Source: Amycolatopsis circi (lineage in GTDB: Bacteria > Actinomycetota > Actinomycetes > Mycobacteriales > Pseudonocardiaceae). From it: a stretch of DNA of 64,000 bases. The position numbers were made by a program, and so were the translations under genes. Location: NCBI RefSeq assembly GCF_003385235.1, contig NZ_PQIA01000023.1:1-64000 (forward strand), given 5' to 3'. How positions within the stretch are numbered: position 1 is the first letter of the stretch; each line of letters begins with the position of its first letter. The notes under the pieces were generated by a model. That model ran no database searches. It was not told the origin of the DNA and was given only the letters and a program-made list of their open reading frames with translations. Shown here piece by piece: positions 8,526-16,415 of the stretch.

Positions 8526-9508
8526 CAACGGTTCCCACCTTGCCTGGAGACCGCGGCGGACAGCTCGCGGTCGAGCAGCCAGCCCGTCATGGCGATGCCC
8601 GCGGCGGAACCCGCACCGGCCGCCGAAACGACTTGGGCACGCGGATTGACGACGTTCCCGGCTGCCCACACCCCGTCAACGGCCGTGGCACCGGCGGCGT
8701 CGACCGGGACCAATCCGCTCACCGGGTCCCGTTCCGCACCGAGCGCGGTGAGGAGCGCGTCGTGCGGCTCCGGGCGAGTGCCGACGAAGATCGCGTCACA
8801 CGGCACCGTCGTGCCGTCTGCCAGTTCGATTGTCACCGGCGCTTCGTCGCCGTCGCTTGCTACGACTCGGCTGACGGGCGCGTCGATGAGGCGCACACCG
8901 TAAGCACCGAGCCGCTGTCGTTCAGCGGCGTCGACCTTGGCCCCGTTGACGCAAAACGTCACCGACGGGCTGTAGCGGCGCATCAGCGCGGCCAAGTGCG
9001 CCGAGTGCGGCGCTATCTCGCTGCCGACGACCGCGATGGCGCTCCCGCGGACCTCATAACCGTGGCAATGCGGGCAGTGATGCACCAGCGACGCCCACCC
9101 CGCGGCCAGGCCGGGAACCTCGGGGAGTTCGTCGGTCAGCCCGGTGGCGACCAAGATCGACCGGGCACGCAGACAGCTCCGGTAATCCAGCCGCAGCTCG
9201 AACATCCCGTCCTCGGCGCGCCGCACGTCGGTCACCGTCCCCCGCGCCAGCGTTCCGCCGTACCGGGTGAACTCCTCCTGCCCGGTCGCGACGAACTCCT
9301 TGGGAGCCATGCCGTCCCGCGTCAGATACCCGTGCATGTGGTCGGCCGGTCCGTTGCGCGGCGCGCCGCCGTCCACGACCAGCGTCGCGAACTGGGCCCG
9401 CGCCAGCACGATCCCCGCCGACAGACCGGCGGAGCCGCCGCCGACGATGATGCTGTCCCACACCGTCTCCGTGAGCGATTCGGCCGAGGGGCGTGTTGTC
9501 GAATCCAT
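8525..9508 (-). CDS. Thioredoxin-reductase-like FAD oxidoreductase
   Basis: A 327-residue flavoprotein with the TrxR two-domain layout: FAD motif GGGSAG at residues 23-28, a pyridine-nucleotide domain in the middle (IAVVGSE), and the late FAD motif GVWAAGNV. The redox pair is CPHC (145-148), followed by HGYE. The spacing matches TrxR-like disulfide oxidases rather than classical CATC reductases. A near-perfect ribosome site (GGAGGTGATC) precedes the ATG at 9508. First gene of a two-gene unit with the MFS exporter. A GliT/HlmI-like dithiol oxidase acting on a small molecule is one possible role; the substrate is not visible. Confidence 0.87.
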   Translation of the reverse strand: MDSTTRPSAESLTETVWDSIIVGGGSAGLSAGIVLARAQFATLVVDGGAPRNGPADHMHGYLTRDGMAPKEFVATGQEEFTRYGGTLARGTVTDVRRAEDGMFELRLDYRSCLRARSILVATGLTDELPEVPGLAAGWASLVHHCPHCHGYEVRGSAIAVVGSEIAPHSAHLAALMRRYSPSVTFCVNGAKVDAAERQRLGAYGVRLIDAPVSRVVASDGDEAPVTIELADGTTVPCDAIFVGTRPEPHDALLTALGAERDPVSGLVPVDAAGATAVDGVWAAGNVVNPRAQVVSAAGAGSAAGIAMTGWLLDRELSAAVSRQGGNR

Positions 9509-9551
9509 GTGGATCACCTCCACGACCAGGATCGGAAGACGGGACCGGCAG

Positions 9552-9573
9552 CGGCAAGAAACGTTGCCGTTTC
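9552..9573. promoter_or_regulatory. Overlapping inverted repeats between flavoprotein and XRE-cupin genes
   Basis: CGGCAA-N6-TTGCCG (9552-9569) overlaps GAAACG-N4-CGTTTC (9558-9573); both are perfect. They lie about 45 bases upstream of the flavoprotein start and 30 bases upstream of the regulator start, the expected place for an operator of the divergent regulator. Confidence 0.6.
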
Positions 9574-9599
9574 CGGGACACCTTGGTTGACTGCGCCGC

Positions 9600-10178
9600 A
9601 TGAACGACCATCCGACCGTCGACGGCGTGCTCGAACAGATCGCGCCCCGGCTGCGGCGTGCCAGGGACAAGCAGGGCATCAGCCTCGCCGACCTCGCGCG
9701 GTCCACCGGCATCTCGACCAGCACGCTGTCCCGGCTGGAATCCGGGCAGCGCAAGCCGAGCCTGGAGCTACTGCTGCCGATCACCGCGGCGCTGGGCATC
9801 CCGTTCGACGAGATCGTCGCCGCGCCCCGGATCGTCGACCCGCGCGTGCCCCAGCAGCCCGCCAAGAGGGACGGGCGCGTGCTGATCCCGCTGTCCCGGC
9901 ACCAGGGAGAACTCCGCGCCTACAAACAGATCATTCCGGCGCACGACGAAGAGCCCCACCTGCGCACCCACGACGGGCACGAATGGCTCTACGTGCTTCG
10001 CGGGCGACTACGCGTACGGCTGAGCGATCACGACTTCATCATGGGGCACGGCGAAGCAGCCGAGTTCGACTGTCACATCCCGCACTGGTTCGGCGCCGCG
10101 GGCAAGGGCGACGTCGAAATCCTCAGCCTCTTCAGCAAATCCGGCGAACGCATCCACCTGCGCACCGGCCGTCGCTAG
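9600..10178 (+). CDS. XRE-family regulator with C-terminal cupin domain
   Basis: A 192-residue regulator. The helix-turn-helix (about residues 16-70) includes ISLADLARSTGISTSTLSRLESGQRKPSLELLLPI. The cupin_2 barrel (about residues 105-170) contains HDGHEWLYVLRGRLRVRL and the second histidine motif near HIPHWF. Proteins of this design sense small molecules or metals and repress neighbouring catabolic or efflux genes. It is divergent from the flavoprotein/MFS unit, with inverted repeats in the gap. The 3' end overlaps the convergent TetR gene by 4 bases. Confidence 0.9.
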   Translation: MNDHPTVDGVLEQIAPRLRRARDKQGISLADLARSTGISTSTLSRLESGQRKPSLELLLPITAALGIPFDEIVAAPRIVDPRVPQQPAKRDGRVLIPLSRHQGELRAYKQIIPAHDEEPHLRTHDGHEWLYVLRGRLRVRLSDHDFIMGHGEAAEFDCHIPHWFGAAGKGDVEILSLFSKSGERIHLRTGRR

Positions 10179-10720
10179 ACCTTGCGCAGACCGTCGAGCA
10201 GCACGCGCACGAGATGCCGACTGTCCGGCGTAAACCGCTCCACCGCGAGCGCGCCGACGATGAGCGCGCGCAAGTCTTCGCCGTCGATGTCCGCGCGTAC
10301 AGCGCCTACGGCTTGCGCGCGTTCCAGAAGCGCAGTGAGGTTCACGCGAAACCGCTCCGCTGCTTCGGCCTTGTACGCGGAACCGCTTGTCTCACCGAGC
10401 GCTTCGCAGATCGCACGGTTACGCGACGCCTGTTCGATGACGCGCGTGAAGTAGTCGTAGAACGCTTCGCCGGGCACGTCGGAGTCGATCAGCTGCTGCG
10501 CCTCGACGCCGTACTGCTCCAGCCGCTCCACCACGACCGCCTGGAACAGCGCTTCCTTGCTGGGAAAGTGCCGATAGACAGTGCCCGCGCCGACGCCGGC
10601 GAGCCGCGCGATGTCGTCGAGCGGCACAGAGAGCCCGTCGACGGCGAAGGCCGCTTCGGCGGCAGCCAGCACGCGGGCGCGGTTCCGGCGCGCGTCCGCG
10701 CGGAGCGCAGGCTTCTCCAC
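10175..10720 (-). CDS. TetR/AcrR-family transcriptional regulator
   Basis: A 181-residue TetR protein. The DNA-binding region VPLDDIARLAGVGAGTVYRHFPSKEALFQAVV (about residues 31-62) is of the subgroup in which GVGAGTVYRHFPSKEAL is nearly invariant. The C-terminal half resembles SBP/YvdT-like ligand domains. It is divergent from a double SnoaL-like protein gene; a promoter whose -35/-10 spacer contains an inverted repeat lies between them and is its likely binding site. Ligand unknown. Confidence 0.9.
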   Translation of the reverse strand: MEKPALRADARRNRARVLAAAEAAFAVDGLSVPLDDIARLAGVGAGTVYRHFPSKEALFQAVVVERLEQYGVEAQQLIDSDVPGEAFYDYFTRVIEQASRNRAICEALGETSGSAYKAEAAERFRVNLTALLERAQAVGAVRADIDGEDLRALIVGALAVERFTPDSRHLVRVLLDGLRKV

Positions 10721-10818
10721 CGGCGATCTCCTCTGCTCTCAAAGTGGTGCGGTCGTCCGATTCTTCCCCGGAACGATCGCCGCCGCTTCTGACCGTGTCT
10801 CAGATCTCCAGGTCACCG

Positions 10819-10848
10819 TTGACAACCGGAGTGACAACTCCGTATCTT
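10819..10848 (+). promoter_or_regulatory. Promoter with operator in its spacer
   Basis: TTGACA (10819-10824) and TATCTT (10843-10848) are separated by 18 bases, a near-consensus vegetative promoter facing the SnoaL-like gene. CGGAGT-GACA-ACTCCG (10827-10842), a perfect inverted repeat, fills the spacer, so a bound regulator would block RNA polymerase. The adjacent divergent TetR is the natural candidate. Confidence 0.78.
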
Positions 10849-10903
10849 CGTAAGCGGGTGCCCCGTTCCGATTATCCGCTTGTCTTCCCGAATGAGGTTT
10901 CTG

Positions 10904-11662
10904 ATGCCCCGCACCGTGTCCGAAGTGGCCGAGATCGTCGCGAACGCGTTGAGCGCCTTCGACGCCGCGCCGTTCGCTGATGTCCTCGCCGAGGACGCCG
11001 TCTACGAAATCCCGTTCACCGGCCACCGCTCGACCGGCCGCGACGCCGTACTGGCCACGCTCGGCGCGGGCAGCGCCGTCGCGGCCCGGATCGGCCTGGA
11101 GAAAGTCGAGGTCACCACTACCGAAACCGCGGACGGATTCGCCGTCGAACTCGTCGCCGCGGGCCGGAACCCGCACACCGGACACAGCTATCGGATCCCG
11201 TCGTCCGCCGGGTTGCTGACCGTGCGGGACGGCGAGATCACCCAGTACCGCGACTACCCGAACAACGGCGCGGCAACCACGTTGATGGGGACGAAGGAGG
11301 TCTTCCAGCGCTTCCTCGACGCGGCGGTCGACAACCGCTGGGATGACCTCGCCGACCTGTACTCCGAGGATGTCGTGATCGAAATCCCGTTCGCGCCGGC
11401 GGGGGTGCCGAAGGTGACGCGCGACCGCGAGGAGTTGCGCAAACGCTTTCACGAGGCAGGAGCGCGCCGCCGGATCACCAAGGCGGACCGGGTCGTGGTG
11501 CACGAGACCGGCGACCCGGAGGTGCTGGTGGCGGAGTATGACCTGCACGGGGAGTACGAGGGCAAGCCGTATGTGTCGACGTACGCGATGGTGCTGACGG
11601 CGCGGGACGGGCGGATCGTGCACTCGCGGGATTACTCGGGGGCGCCTAGGTTCGAGGAGTAG
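10904..11662 (+). CDS. Tandem SnoaL/NTF2-like domain protein
   Basis: A 252-residue protein made of two NTF2-like cone domains in a row (about residues 5-120 and 125-250). Each carries the paired pattern DVLAEDAVYEIPFTG / DLYSEDVVIEIPFAP and a late DGEI/DGRI-x-YRDY strand. SnoaL-like domains act as cyclases, isomerases or ligand binders; duplicated single-chain forms are found in actinomycetes. The ATG at 10904 was chosen over in-frame starts at 10880 and 10892 because TGAGG lies six bases before it. It sits behind the operator-containing promoter next to the divergent TetR gene. Confidence 0.82.
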   Translation: MPRTVSEVAEIVANALSAFDAAPFADVLAEDAVYEIPFTGHRSTGRDAVLATLGAGSAVAARIGLEKVEVTTTETADGFAVELVAAGRNPHTGHSYRIPSSAGLLTVRDGEITQYRDYPNNGAATTLMGTKEVFQRFLDAAVDNRWDDLADLYSEDVVIEIPFAPAGVPKVTRDREELRKRFHEAGARRRITKADRVVVHETGDPEVLVAEYDLHGEYEGKPYVSTYAMVLTARDGRIVHSRDYSGAPRFEE

Positions 11663-12740
11663 TCCCGCGGATGTCGTGGTTCGCGTCTGGAGCCGCGAAC
11701 TCCAGCAGGAGAGAACCTTCAGTCTCGACCTCGGTGCGTTCGGCGGCGGTCAGCGTCCGGAACGGCTCGATCTCCAACGTCGCCGACGTCTTGTCCCGCC
11801 GGAGCTTCCAGGCACCGACGACCTGACCGTCCACCAGGAAAGCGGCGCGCATCCCGTTGCCGGTCATGACGCGTTTTCGGTCTTCGGCGGAGATCACCCG
11901 GGTGCGGTCGGCGTGCGAGGCCAGCAGGTTGTCGTACTCGGGCAGGAAGCGGGCCGGCGCGGGAATGTCGGCAGCGGGGCGTGGTGCGTCCGGCAGGTCG
12001 AACAGTTCCGTCCCGCGTTCGTCCCGGAAAACCGCCAGCCTCGGCCGCAAGCTTTCCAGGACCGGACGCAGCCGGGTTCGGCCTGCCCAGGTCTGCACGT
12101 CGGCGGCCGAGGCCGGGCCGAAGGCGGTGAGGTAGCGCAGCACGATCTGCTCGGCATCGGCGGCGGAGTCCGGTTCGGTTCCGGTCCAGTCGGCCGCCGC
12201 CGCGTACCGAGTCGTGCCGCCGACGCCCCAGACCGCGCGGGGCGGCACCTGCACCAGCGGCACGCGGTTGCGCACGACGGTGGTGAGCGCGTGGGGATCG
12301 CGGTCGGACCACCGCTCGTGCAATGCCGCCCGGAGTTCCTTGGGGGCAAGAGGCCGGGCGCTGAGCAGCGCCCGGCCCGACTCCGCCACGGCCGCGCGGT
12401 CCAGACCGGCCAACGGAGCCTTGAACGCGGTGTCGAGTTCGCGGTCGAGCGCGTCTTGCGACCACGGACGCAAGACGCGATAGTCCGCCACGGTGACCAG
12501 GTGAACGGTGCTGCGCATCAGCGCGACCCGCACCAGGCGACGCTCGGTCAGCGCATCCGCCAGGTCGGCGGTGCGGAACGCCCGAACCCGGCTCCAGAGT
12601 CCGAAGTAGGGCGCATACGGTGCCTGCGCTTGCATGCCGACCAGCCGCGCAACCGCCTCCTCGACGGTCGCGTCGGCTCGTTCCAGCAGCCACTGGCGGG
12701 CCAGCAGGGCTCGTCCCAGCGCTCGCCGCCCGAGTGTCAC
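11646..12740 (-). CDS. Winged-helix DNA-binding protein (HTH_42, AlkZ/YcaQ-like)
   Basis: A 364-residue protein of the HTH_42 group. N-terminal LGRRALGRALLARQWLLERA and VEEAVARLVGMQAQAPYAPYFGLWSRV, then the RLVRVALMRSTVHLVTVADY segment, match the family; the central part carries the tandem winged helices. Members are related to the AlkZ/YcaQ glycosylases that unhook DNA adducts, and often lie in antibiotic clusters. The GTG at 12740 was chosen for its GGGAGG site 8 bases upstream. Catalytic status cannot be judged. It follows the NmrA-like gene by 23 bases, probably in one operon, and its 3' end overlaps the convergent SnoaL-like gene by 17 bases. Confidence 0.85.
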   Translation of the reverse strand: MTLGRRALGRALLARQWLLERADATVEEAVARLVGMQAQAPYAPYFGLWSRVRAFRTADLADALTERRLVRVALMRSTVHLVTVADYRVLRPWSQDALDRELDTAFKAPLAGLDRAAVAESGRALLSARPLAPKELRAALHERWSDRDPHALTTVVRNRVPLVQVPPRAVWGVGGTTRYAAAADWTGTEPDSAADAEQIVLRYLTAFGPASAADVQTWAGRTRLRPVLESLRPRLAVFRDERGTELFDLPDAPRPAADIPAPARFLPEYDNLLASHADRTRVISAEDRKRVMTGNGMRAAFLVDGQVVGAWKLRRDKTSATLEIEPFRTLTAAERTEVETEGSLLLEFAAPDANHDIRGTTPRT

Positions 12741-12763
12741 GATGCGGTCCTCCCGGTCGTCGA

Positions 12764-13606
12764 TCAGCTGCTGAAGTCGGCTCGGTGGTCTGCGGCCCAC
12801 TGGGCATAGGTGCGAGCCGGGCGCCCGGTGATCTGCTCGACGATGTCGTTGACCGGCGCGGGTTTGCCGACCGTGTGCGCCATGAGGTCGAACAGGGCCG
12901 CCAGGAACTCGGGATCCATGAACTGGCTCATCTGTTCGCGGACGGGTTCCGGGTCGAGGTCTTCGACGGTGAGCGGGCGGCGCAGTGTCTCGCCGAGAAT
13001 CCGGACCTGGTCCGCCTGGGTCAACGAGTCCGAGCCGGTCAGGTCGTAGGCCCGCCCGGCGTGTCCGCCGCCGGTCAGGATCCGTGCGGCCACCTCCGCG
13101 ACGTCTCGCTCGTGCACGGCGCTGAACGCCGCTTCCGCGTAGGGCGCGCGAATGACGTCGCCGCTCTGAAGCTGCATCGCGAACGTCAGCGAGTTGACGG
13201 CGGGGAACAACAACCGCAGGAACGTCCACTCGATGCCGGTCTCCTCGACGGCCCGCTCCACGTCGCGGTGGTACTGGGCGATCACGTCGGGCTGCTGTTC
13301 GGCACCGGGAACGACCGCTCCCGAGGACAGCAGCACCAGCCGTCGCACCCCGGCCTGGACCGCGGCCGCGAGCAGCGGAGCGACGTCCATCCCGTACTGG
13401 AGGACCAAGAAAGCGGCCTCGACACCAGCCAGCGCCGGCGGCAGCGTCTCGGGCTTGGTCAGGTCTCCGCGGACGACGTCGACTACGTCCGGGAGCCCGG
13501 CCCGCTCCGGAGCACGGGTCAGCGCCCGCACCGGGACGCCCGCGGTGATCAGCTCCTCCACCGCCTGACGTCCGAAGTGGGCCGTGGCTCCGATGACGAG
13601 ATACAT
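12764..13606 (-). CDS. NmrA-like NAD(P)-binding protein
   Basis: A 280-residue atypical SDR. It starts MYLVIGATAHFGRQAVEEL, with the nucleotide motif GATAHFG at 6-12, a VRALTRAPERA loop expected to select NADP, and a late dimer/substrate lobe ending TYAQWAADHRADF, a typical NmrA/QOR2-like tail. The start was set at the ATG after GGAGG and not at upstream frames. It is divergent from the WYL regulator, with an inverted repeat in the gap, and lies upstream of the HTH_42 gene. Substrate unknown; quinone or azo reduction is common in the family. Confidence 0.87.
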   Translation of the reverse strand: MYLVIGATAHFGRQAVEELITAGVPVRALTRAPERAGLPDVVDVVRGDLTKPETLPPALAGVEAAFLVLQYGMDVAPLLAAAVQAGVRRLVLLSSGAVVPGAEQQPDVIAQYHRDVERAVEETGIEWTFLRLLFPAVNSLTFAMQLQSGDVIRAPYAEAAFSAVHERDVAEVAARILTGGGHAGRAYDLTGSDSLTQADQVRILGETLRRPLTVEDLDPEPVREQMSQFMDPEFLAALFDLMAHTVGKPAPVNDIVEQITGRPARTYAQWAADHRADFSS

Positions 13607-13650
13607 GAGTTGGTCCTCCGAGCGGTTCGTTTCCTGACTTGTCCTGACCA

Positions 13651-13680
13651 TAGGAGCGGATTAGGCAAGCTACGTTCCTA
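13651..13680. promoter_or_regulatory. Inverted repeat between NmrA-like and WYL genes
   Basis: TAGGAGCG (13651-13658) and CGTTCCTA (13673-13680) form an 8-base inverted repeat with one mismatch and a 14-base spacer, halfway between the two divergent start codons. It is the likely operator of the WYL regulator. Confidence 0.55.
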
Positions 13681-13701
13681 TTCGCGCGGGATACTGCGGA
13701 A

Positions 13702-14658
13702 ATGCTGGAAACCTCGGCGCGGCTGCTGCGCTTGCTCTCGCTTCTCCAGACACCCCGCGAGTGGACCGGAGGCGAACTGGCCGAACGGCTGTCGGTCAGC
13801 GCCCGCACCATCCGCAACGACGTGGAGCGCCTGCGCACCCTCGGTTACCCGGTGCACGGCAGCCGCGGCGCGGTCGGTGGCTACCGGCTCGGCGCCGGAG
13901 CCGCGCTGCCGCCGCTGCTCCTCGACGACGAGGAGGCGGTCGCGGTGGCGATCGGGCTGCGGACCGCTGCCGGAGGCACGATCACCGGAGTCGAGGAGAC
14001 TTCGCTGCGCGCGCTGGCCAAACTGGAGAAGGTCCTGCCCGCCCGGCTCCGGCGGCGGGTCGAAGCCATCCAGCGCTACGCCGTCGCGGTGCCCCGGGAC
14101 GACCTCGGCCCGCGGGTGGACGCGGACGTGCTCAGCACCCTCACCGCCGCTTGCCGCGACCACGAACGCGTGCGCTTCGACTACCTCGGCCACGACGGCG
14201 CCGAGAGCCGACGAGACGTGGAGCCGTACCAACTGGTCAACTGGGGACGCCGGTGGTACCTCGTCGCGTTCGACGTCGAGCGGGCCGACTGGCGGACCTT
14301 CCGGGTGGACCGGCTCAGCCCGCGCACCCCGGGCGGTCCCCGGTTCGTTCCTCGCTCGCTTCCGGAGGAGGCTGTCGACCGGGTACGCCGGGGCGCGTCC
14401 TCAGCTTCGTGGCGTTACCGAGCGCGGGTCTTGGTGCAGCTGTCCGCGGAGCGGCTTGCGGAGCGGATCAATCCCGCTGTCGGCGCTGTCACGCCGGTTG
14501 ACGACAACCGGTGCGTGCTGGATACGGGTGCGGACAGCGTCGAGACTCTTGCTGTTCATCTCGGTTCGCTCGGGGTCGATTTCACGGTGACGGAACCGGC
14601 TGAACTCGTTGAAGCGCTGCGGGTTCTCGGGGAACGGTATCGGCGGGCTATCGCGTGA
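13702..14658 (+). CDS. YafY-like HTH/WYL-domain regulator
   Basis: A 318-residue transcription factor. The N-terminal winged helix (about residues 1-60) has ELAERLSVSARTIRNDVERLRTLGYPVHGSRGAVGGYRL. The central WYL domain (about residues 140-215) contains RFDYLGHDG and WYLVAFDVERADWRTFRVDRL, and a WCX-type C-terminus follows. WYL domains bind single-stranded nucleic acid or small ligands; this YafY/DeoR-like class usually controls an adjacent oxidoreductase gene. It is divergent from the NmrA-like gene. GATACT at 13690-13695, six bases before the ATG, suggests a leaderless transcript. The gene ends directly at the degraded island that follows. Confidence 0.92.
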   Translation: MLETSARLLRLLSLLQTPREWTGGELAERLSVSARTIRNDVERLRTLGYPVHGSRGAVGGYRLGAGAALPPLLLDDEEAVAVAIGLRTAAGGTITGVEETSLRALAKLEKVLPARLRRRVEAIQRYAVAVPRDDLGPRVDADVLSTLTAACRDHERVRFDYLGHDGAESRRDVEPYQLVNWGRRWYLVAFDVERADWRTFRVDRLSPRTPGGPRFVPRSLPEEAVDRVRRGASSASWRYRARVLVQLSAERLAERINPAVGAVTPVDDNRCVLDTGADSVETLAVHLGSLGVDFTVTEPAELVEALRVLGERYRRAIA

Positions 14659-14903
14659 GTCTCACTGAGCCGATTGGCCCAGAGCACCGGCAGCGCGGCG
14701 AGCACGCCGCCGAGGCCAAGCCGCGCCTCCCGGTGGGCGTAAGCGCGCTCGGCTTCCGTGAGCGTGTCCGGGAAATCGAACGCTGCGGGGTCGCGATACC
14801 AAATCGCGCCGATGTCCTCCAACTCGACGGTTCGATGCTCGGCGAACAACGCCCCTCGCCAGCGTCCGTCGCGCCCGATGCGGGCATCCCCGGCACCGAA
14901 CGA
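14652..14903 (-). pseudogene. Fragment resembling graspetide ATP-grasp maturase N-terminus (TgmB/MvdD-type)
   Basis: An 84-codon stretch without stops reads GRDGRWRGALFAEHRTVELEDIGAIWYRDP, followed by a YAHREARLGLGGVLAALPVLWAN segment. The order (GxW-G, then LEDIxAIWYRxPxAF, then E-A-R-G-L-G-G-V-L-A-x-L-P-x-W-x-N) matches my memory of the pre-ATP-grasp domain of actinomycete TgmB-type maturases, which form side-chain ester or amide links in graspetides. The expected start codon region is missing, and the frame is cut at the WYL gene before any ATP-grasp domain. The missing domain makes this a broken remnant; the family assignment rests on motif recognition alone. Confidence 0.6.
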
Positions 14904-15122
14904 CGTGCCCGGTTTCTCGTCGACGTCGCTCTGTGTTTCGCGCAATGGAACAAGCCCGACCGCGCGTACCGGACTCTGCTGGCCGCCGAACGGACCGCGC
15001 CCGGGGAAGTTCGCACCCGAGCGACCGTCCGCCACCTGGTGAGCGACCTGTTGCAGCATCCCGGGCAGGCGTCCCTCCCCGGTCTGCGCCAGCTCGCTGC
15101 CCGGACTCATGCACGGGCGTAG
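14895..15122 (+). pseudogene. C-terminal fragment of an XRE/TPR-type regulator
   Basis: The last 75 codons of a plus-strand frame read RARFLVDVALCFAQWNKPDR, then AYRTLLAAERTAPGEVR, then a tail ending LPGLRQLAARTHARA. This resembles the final TPR repeat and tail of actinomycete helix-turn-helix/TPR regulators (LDLARAYAQ, LLAAERIAPEQVR, LRxLAxR). No DNA-binding part is present: directly upstream the sequence switches to the antisense of the maturase fragment. The two fragments abut within about 10 bases, so this is a deletion scar, not an intact gene. The adjacent hydrolase gene converges on it. Confidence 0.55.
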
Positions 15123-15125
15123 TCG

Positions 15126-15914
15126 CTACTGAGTCGCGGTCTGGGAGACCGGAGGGGTGAACAAATGCTCCACCGTCCCCACCGTCCAATCCCACACTCC
15201 CGGCACCAGCAGCACTCCCGCCAGCGCGAACACCGGGAACACCAGCCGCGTCTCCACCTTCTTCCCGGTGTGCAGCCGCAGCGGCTTGGGCGGGCGGAGT
15301 TCGTACCAGGTCTCCCCCGCGATCGGCAGCGGGAACAGGAACGGGCAGCCCGACTCGGTCAGCGAATCGCCGAGGCAATGGACGAAACAGCCAGCCGCGA
15401 CGGCCACCCCGAGCCAGCCCGAGATGTCGGCCAGCTGGGCCACCCGGTCGTCTGGTGCGGTGAAGTACCACCAGACCACCGCGCCGCCGTACGGGAGCAG
15501 CAGCCAGTCGCCTAAAGCGGCGACGGCGAGCAGCAGACCGAACAACAGCACGCCCAGCACGGCCCAGGCCCCACCGGCGGTACAGCCAGCGGAGGTAGCC
15601 GCGCCGAGGGCGATGGCGAACAGGAGGGTGTGCGACAGGTGCCGGTGCGTGCCGGTCACCTTTTCGTCGCGCGGACCCTTGGTCAGGGCGTATACAGCTG
15701 CAGACACCCGGCGCAGCAGCCAGGACAGCGCGCCGGTCAGCCAGCCGAACAGGCGGGTGGCGCTGGCGCTGGGGTGGTCCAGGTCCGGCAGCAGCGCGAA
15801 CCCGGCCGTGGTGGCCGCGAAGACCACCGCCTGGTGCACTGTGCCGACGCCGACCGCGGGCGCGAGGGCGAGCCCCGCGCACCAGCCGGTCAGGGCGTGC
15901 GTGCGCCCCATCAT
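15126..15914 (-). CDS. Membrane-bound YdjM-like metal-dependent hydrolase
   Basis: A 262-residue multi-pass protein. The N-terminus MMGRTHALTGWCAG and FALLPDLDHPSASATRLFGW carry the H...D-x-D-H metal ligand pattern of the YdjM (LexA-binding, inner-membrane hydrolase) family. A second cluster, GTHRHLSHTLLFA, and a third, FVHCLGDSLTESGCPFLFPL, complete it. About six hydrophobic segments follow. The family is related to phospholipase C/P1-type metal hydrolases, but the substrate is unknown. An alternative start is the second ATG, 3 bases downstream. Its leader contains a hairpin (15951-15969) and a CGTAAC-N4-GTTACG repeat (15973-15988). Confidence 0.82.
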   Translation of the reverse strand: MMGRTHALTGWCAGLALAPAVGVGTVHQAVVFAATTAGFALLPDLDHPSASATRLFGWLTGALSWLLRRVSAAVYALTKGPRDEKVTGTHRHLSHTLLFAIALGAATSAGCTAGGAWAVLGVLLFGLLLAVAALGDWLLLPYGGAVVWWYFTAPDDRVAQLADISGWLGVAVAAGCFVHCLGDSLTESGCPFLFPLPIAGETWYELRPPKPLRLHTGKKVETRLVFPVFALAGVLLVPGVWDWTVGTVEHLFTPPVSQTATQ

Positions 15915-16061
15915 GATGGTCGTCCCCCAGGTCGCGAGCCAGTCACTGATCCGGCCAAAAGCAGGCCGGGCACGTAACCGTTGTTACGAAGCCATTAGGC
16001 CGTGCCTGCGGTCGGATCAGCAACGATCGGCACAGTCAGCCCGCGCGACCGTATCGGGAGA

Positions 16062-16415
16062 TCAGGCCGGAGGTTCCTCCGACACGCTCAGGTGTTCGGC
16101 CACGCCGGTGAGTTCGATCACCCGGCTGACGGCCGGGCTCGGCACGACCTCGAGTTCGACGTCCTGTTCCCCGGCCTGCCGCTGGGCGTGCAGGACGACG
16201 TTCAGCGCCGAAGAATCGAAGAAGGTCACCCCGGTGAGGTCGGCCACCACGCGACGGGAATTCTTGTCCGCGATCAACCCGGCAAGTGCTTCCTGCAGCT
16301 GCGGGCTGGTGAGCAGATCGAGTTCACCCGTGACCACCACCCTCGGCTCGGCGGCCGCGGTGTCCAGCGTGAGGCCGAATCCGGGCGGAGTGGCGTTCTG
16401 GTCGGCTGCGGGCAT
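16062..16415 (-). CDS. STAS-domain anti-sigma factor antagonist (RsbV-like)
   Basis: A 117-residue single STAS domain. PRVVVTGELDLLTSPQLQEAL opens the fold, and VVADLTGVTFFDSSALNVVLHA holds the phosphorylation loop with the expected acceptor serine (DSSAL, near residue 70). Such proteins bind RsbW-type kinases and release the sigma factor when unphosphorylated. It lies 0.7 kb from the RsbW-SigF pair and is transcribed away from it; together with WhiD-like and second-kinase genes it suggests a partner-switching module. Which kinase it antagonises is not shown by the sequence. The start was chosen at MPAADQ, preceded by GAGGAG. Confidence 0.87.
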   Translation of the reverse strand: MPAADQNATPPGFGLTLDTAAAEPRVVVTGELDLLTSPQLQEALAGLIADKNSRRVVADLTGVTFFDSSALNVVLHAQRQAGEQDVELEVVPSPAVSRVIELTGVAEHLSVSEEPPA

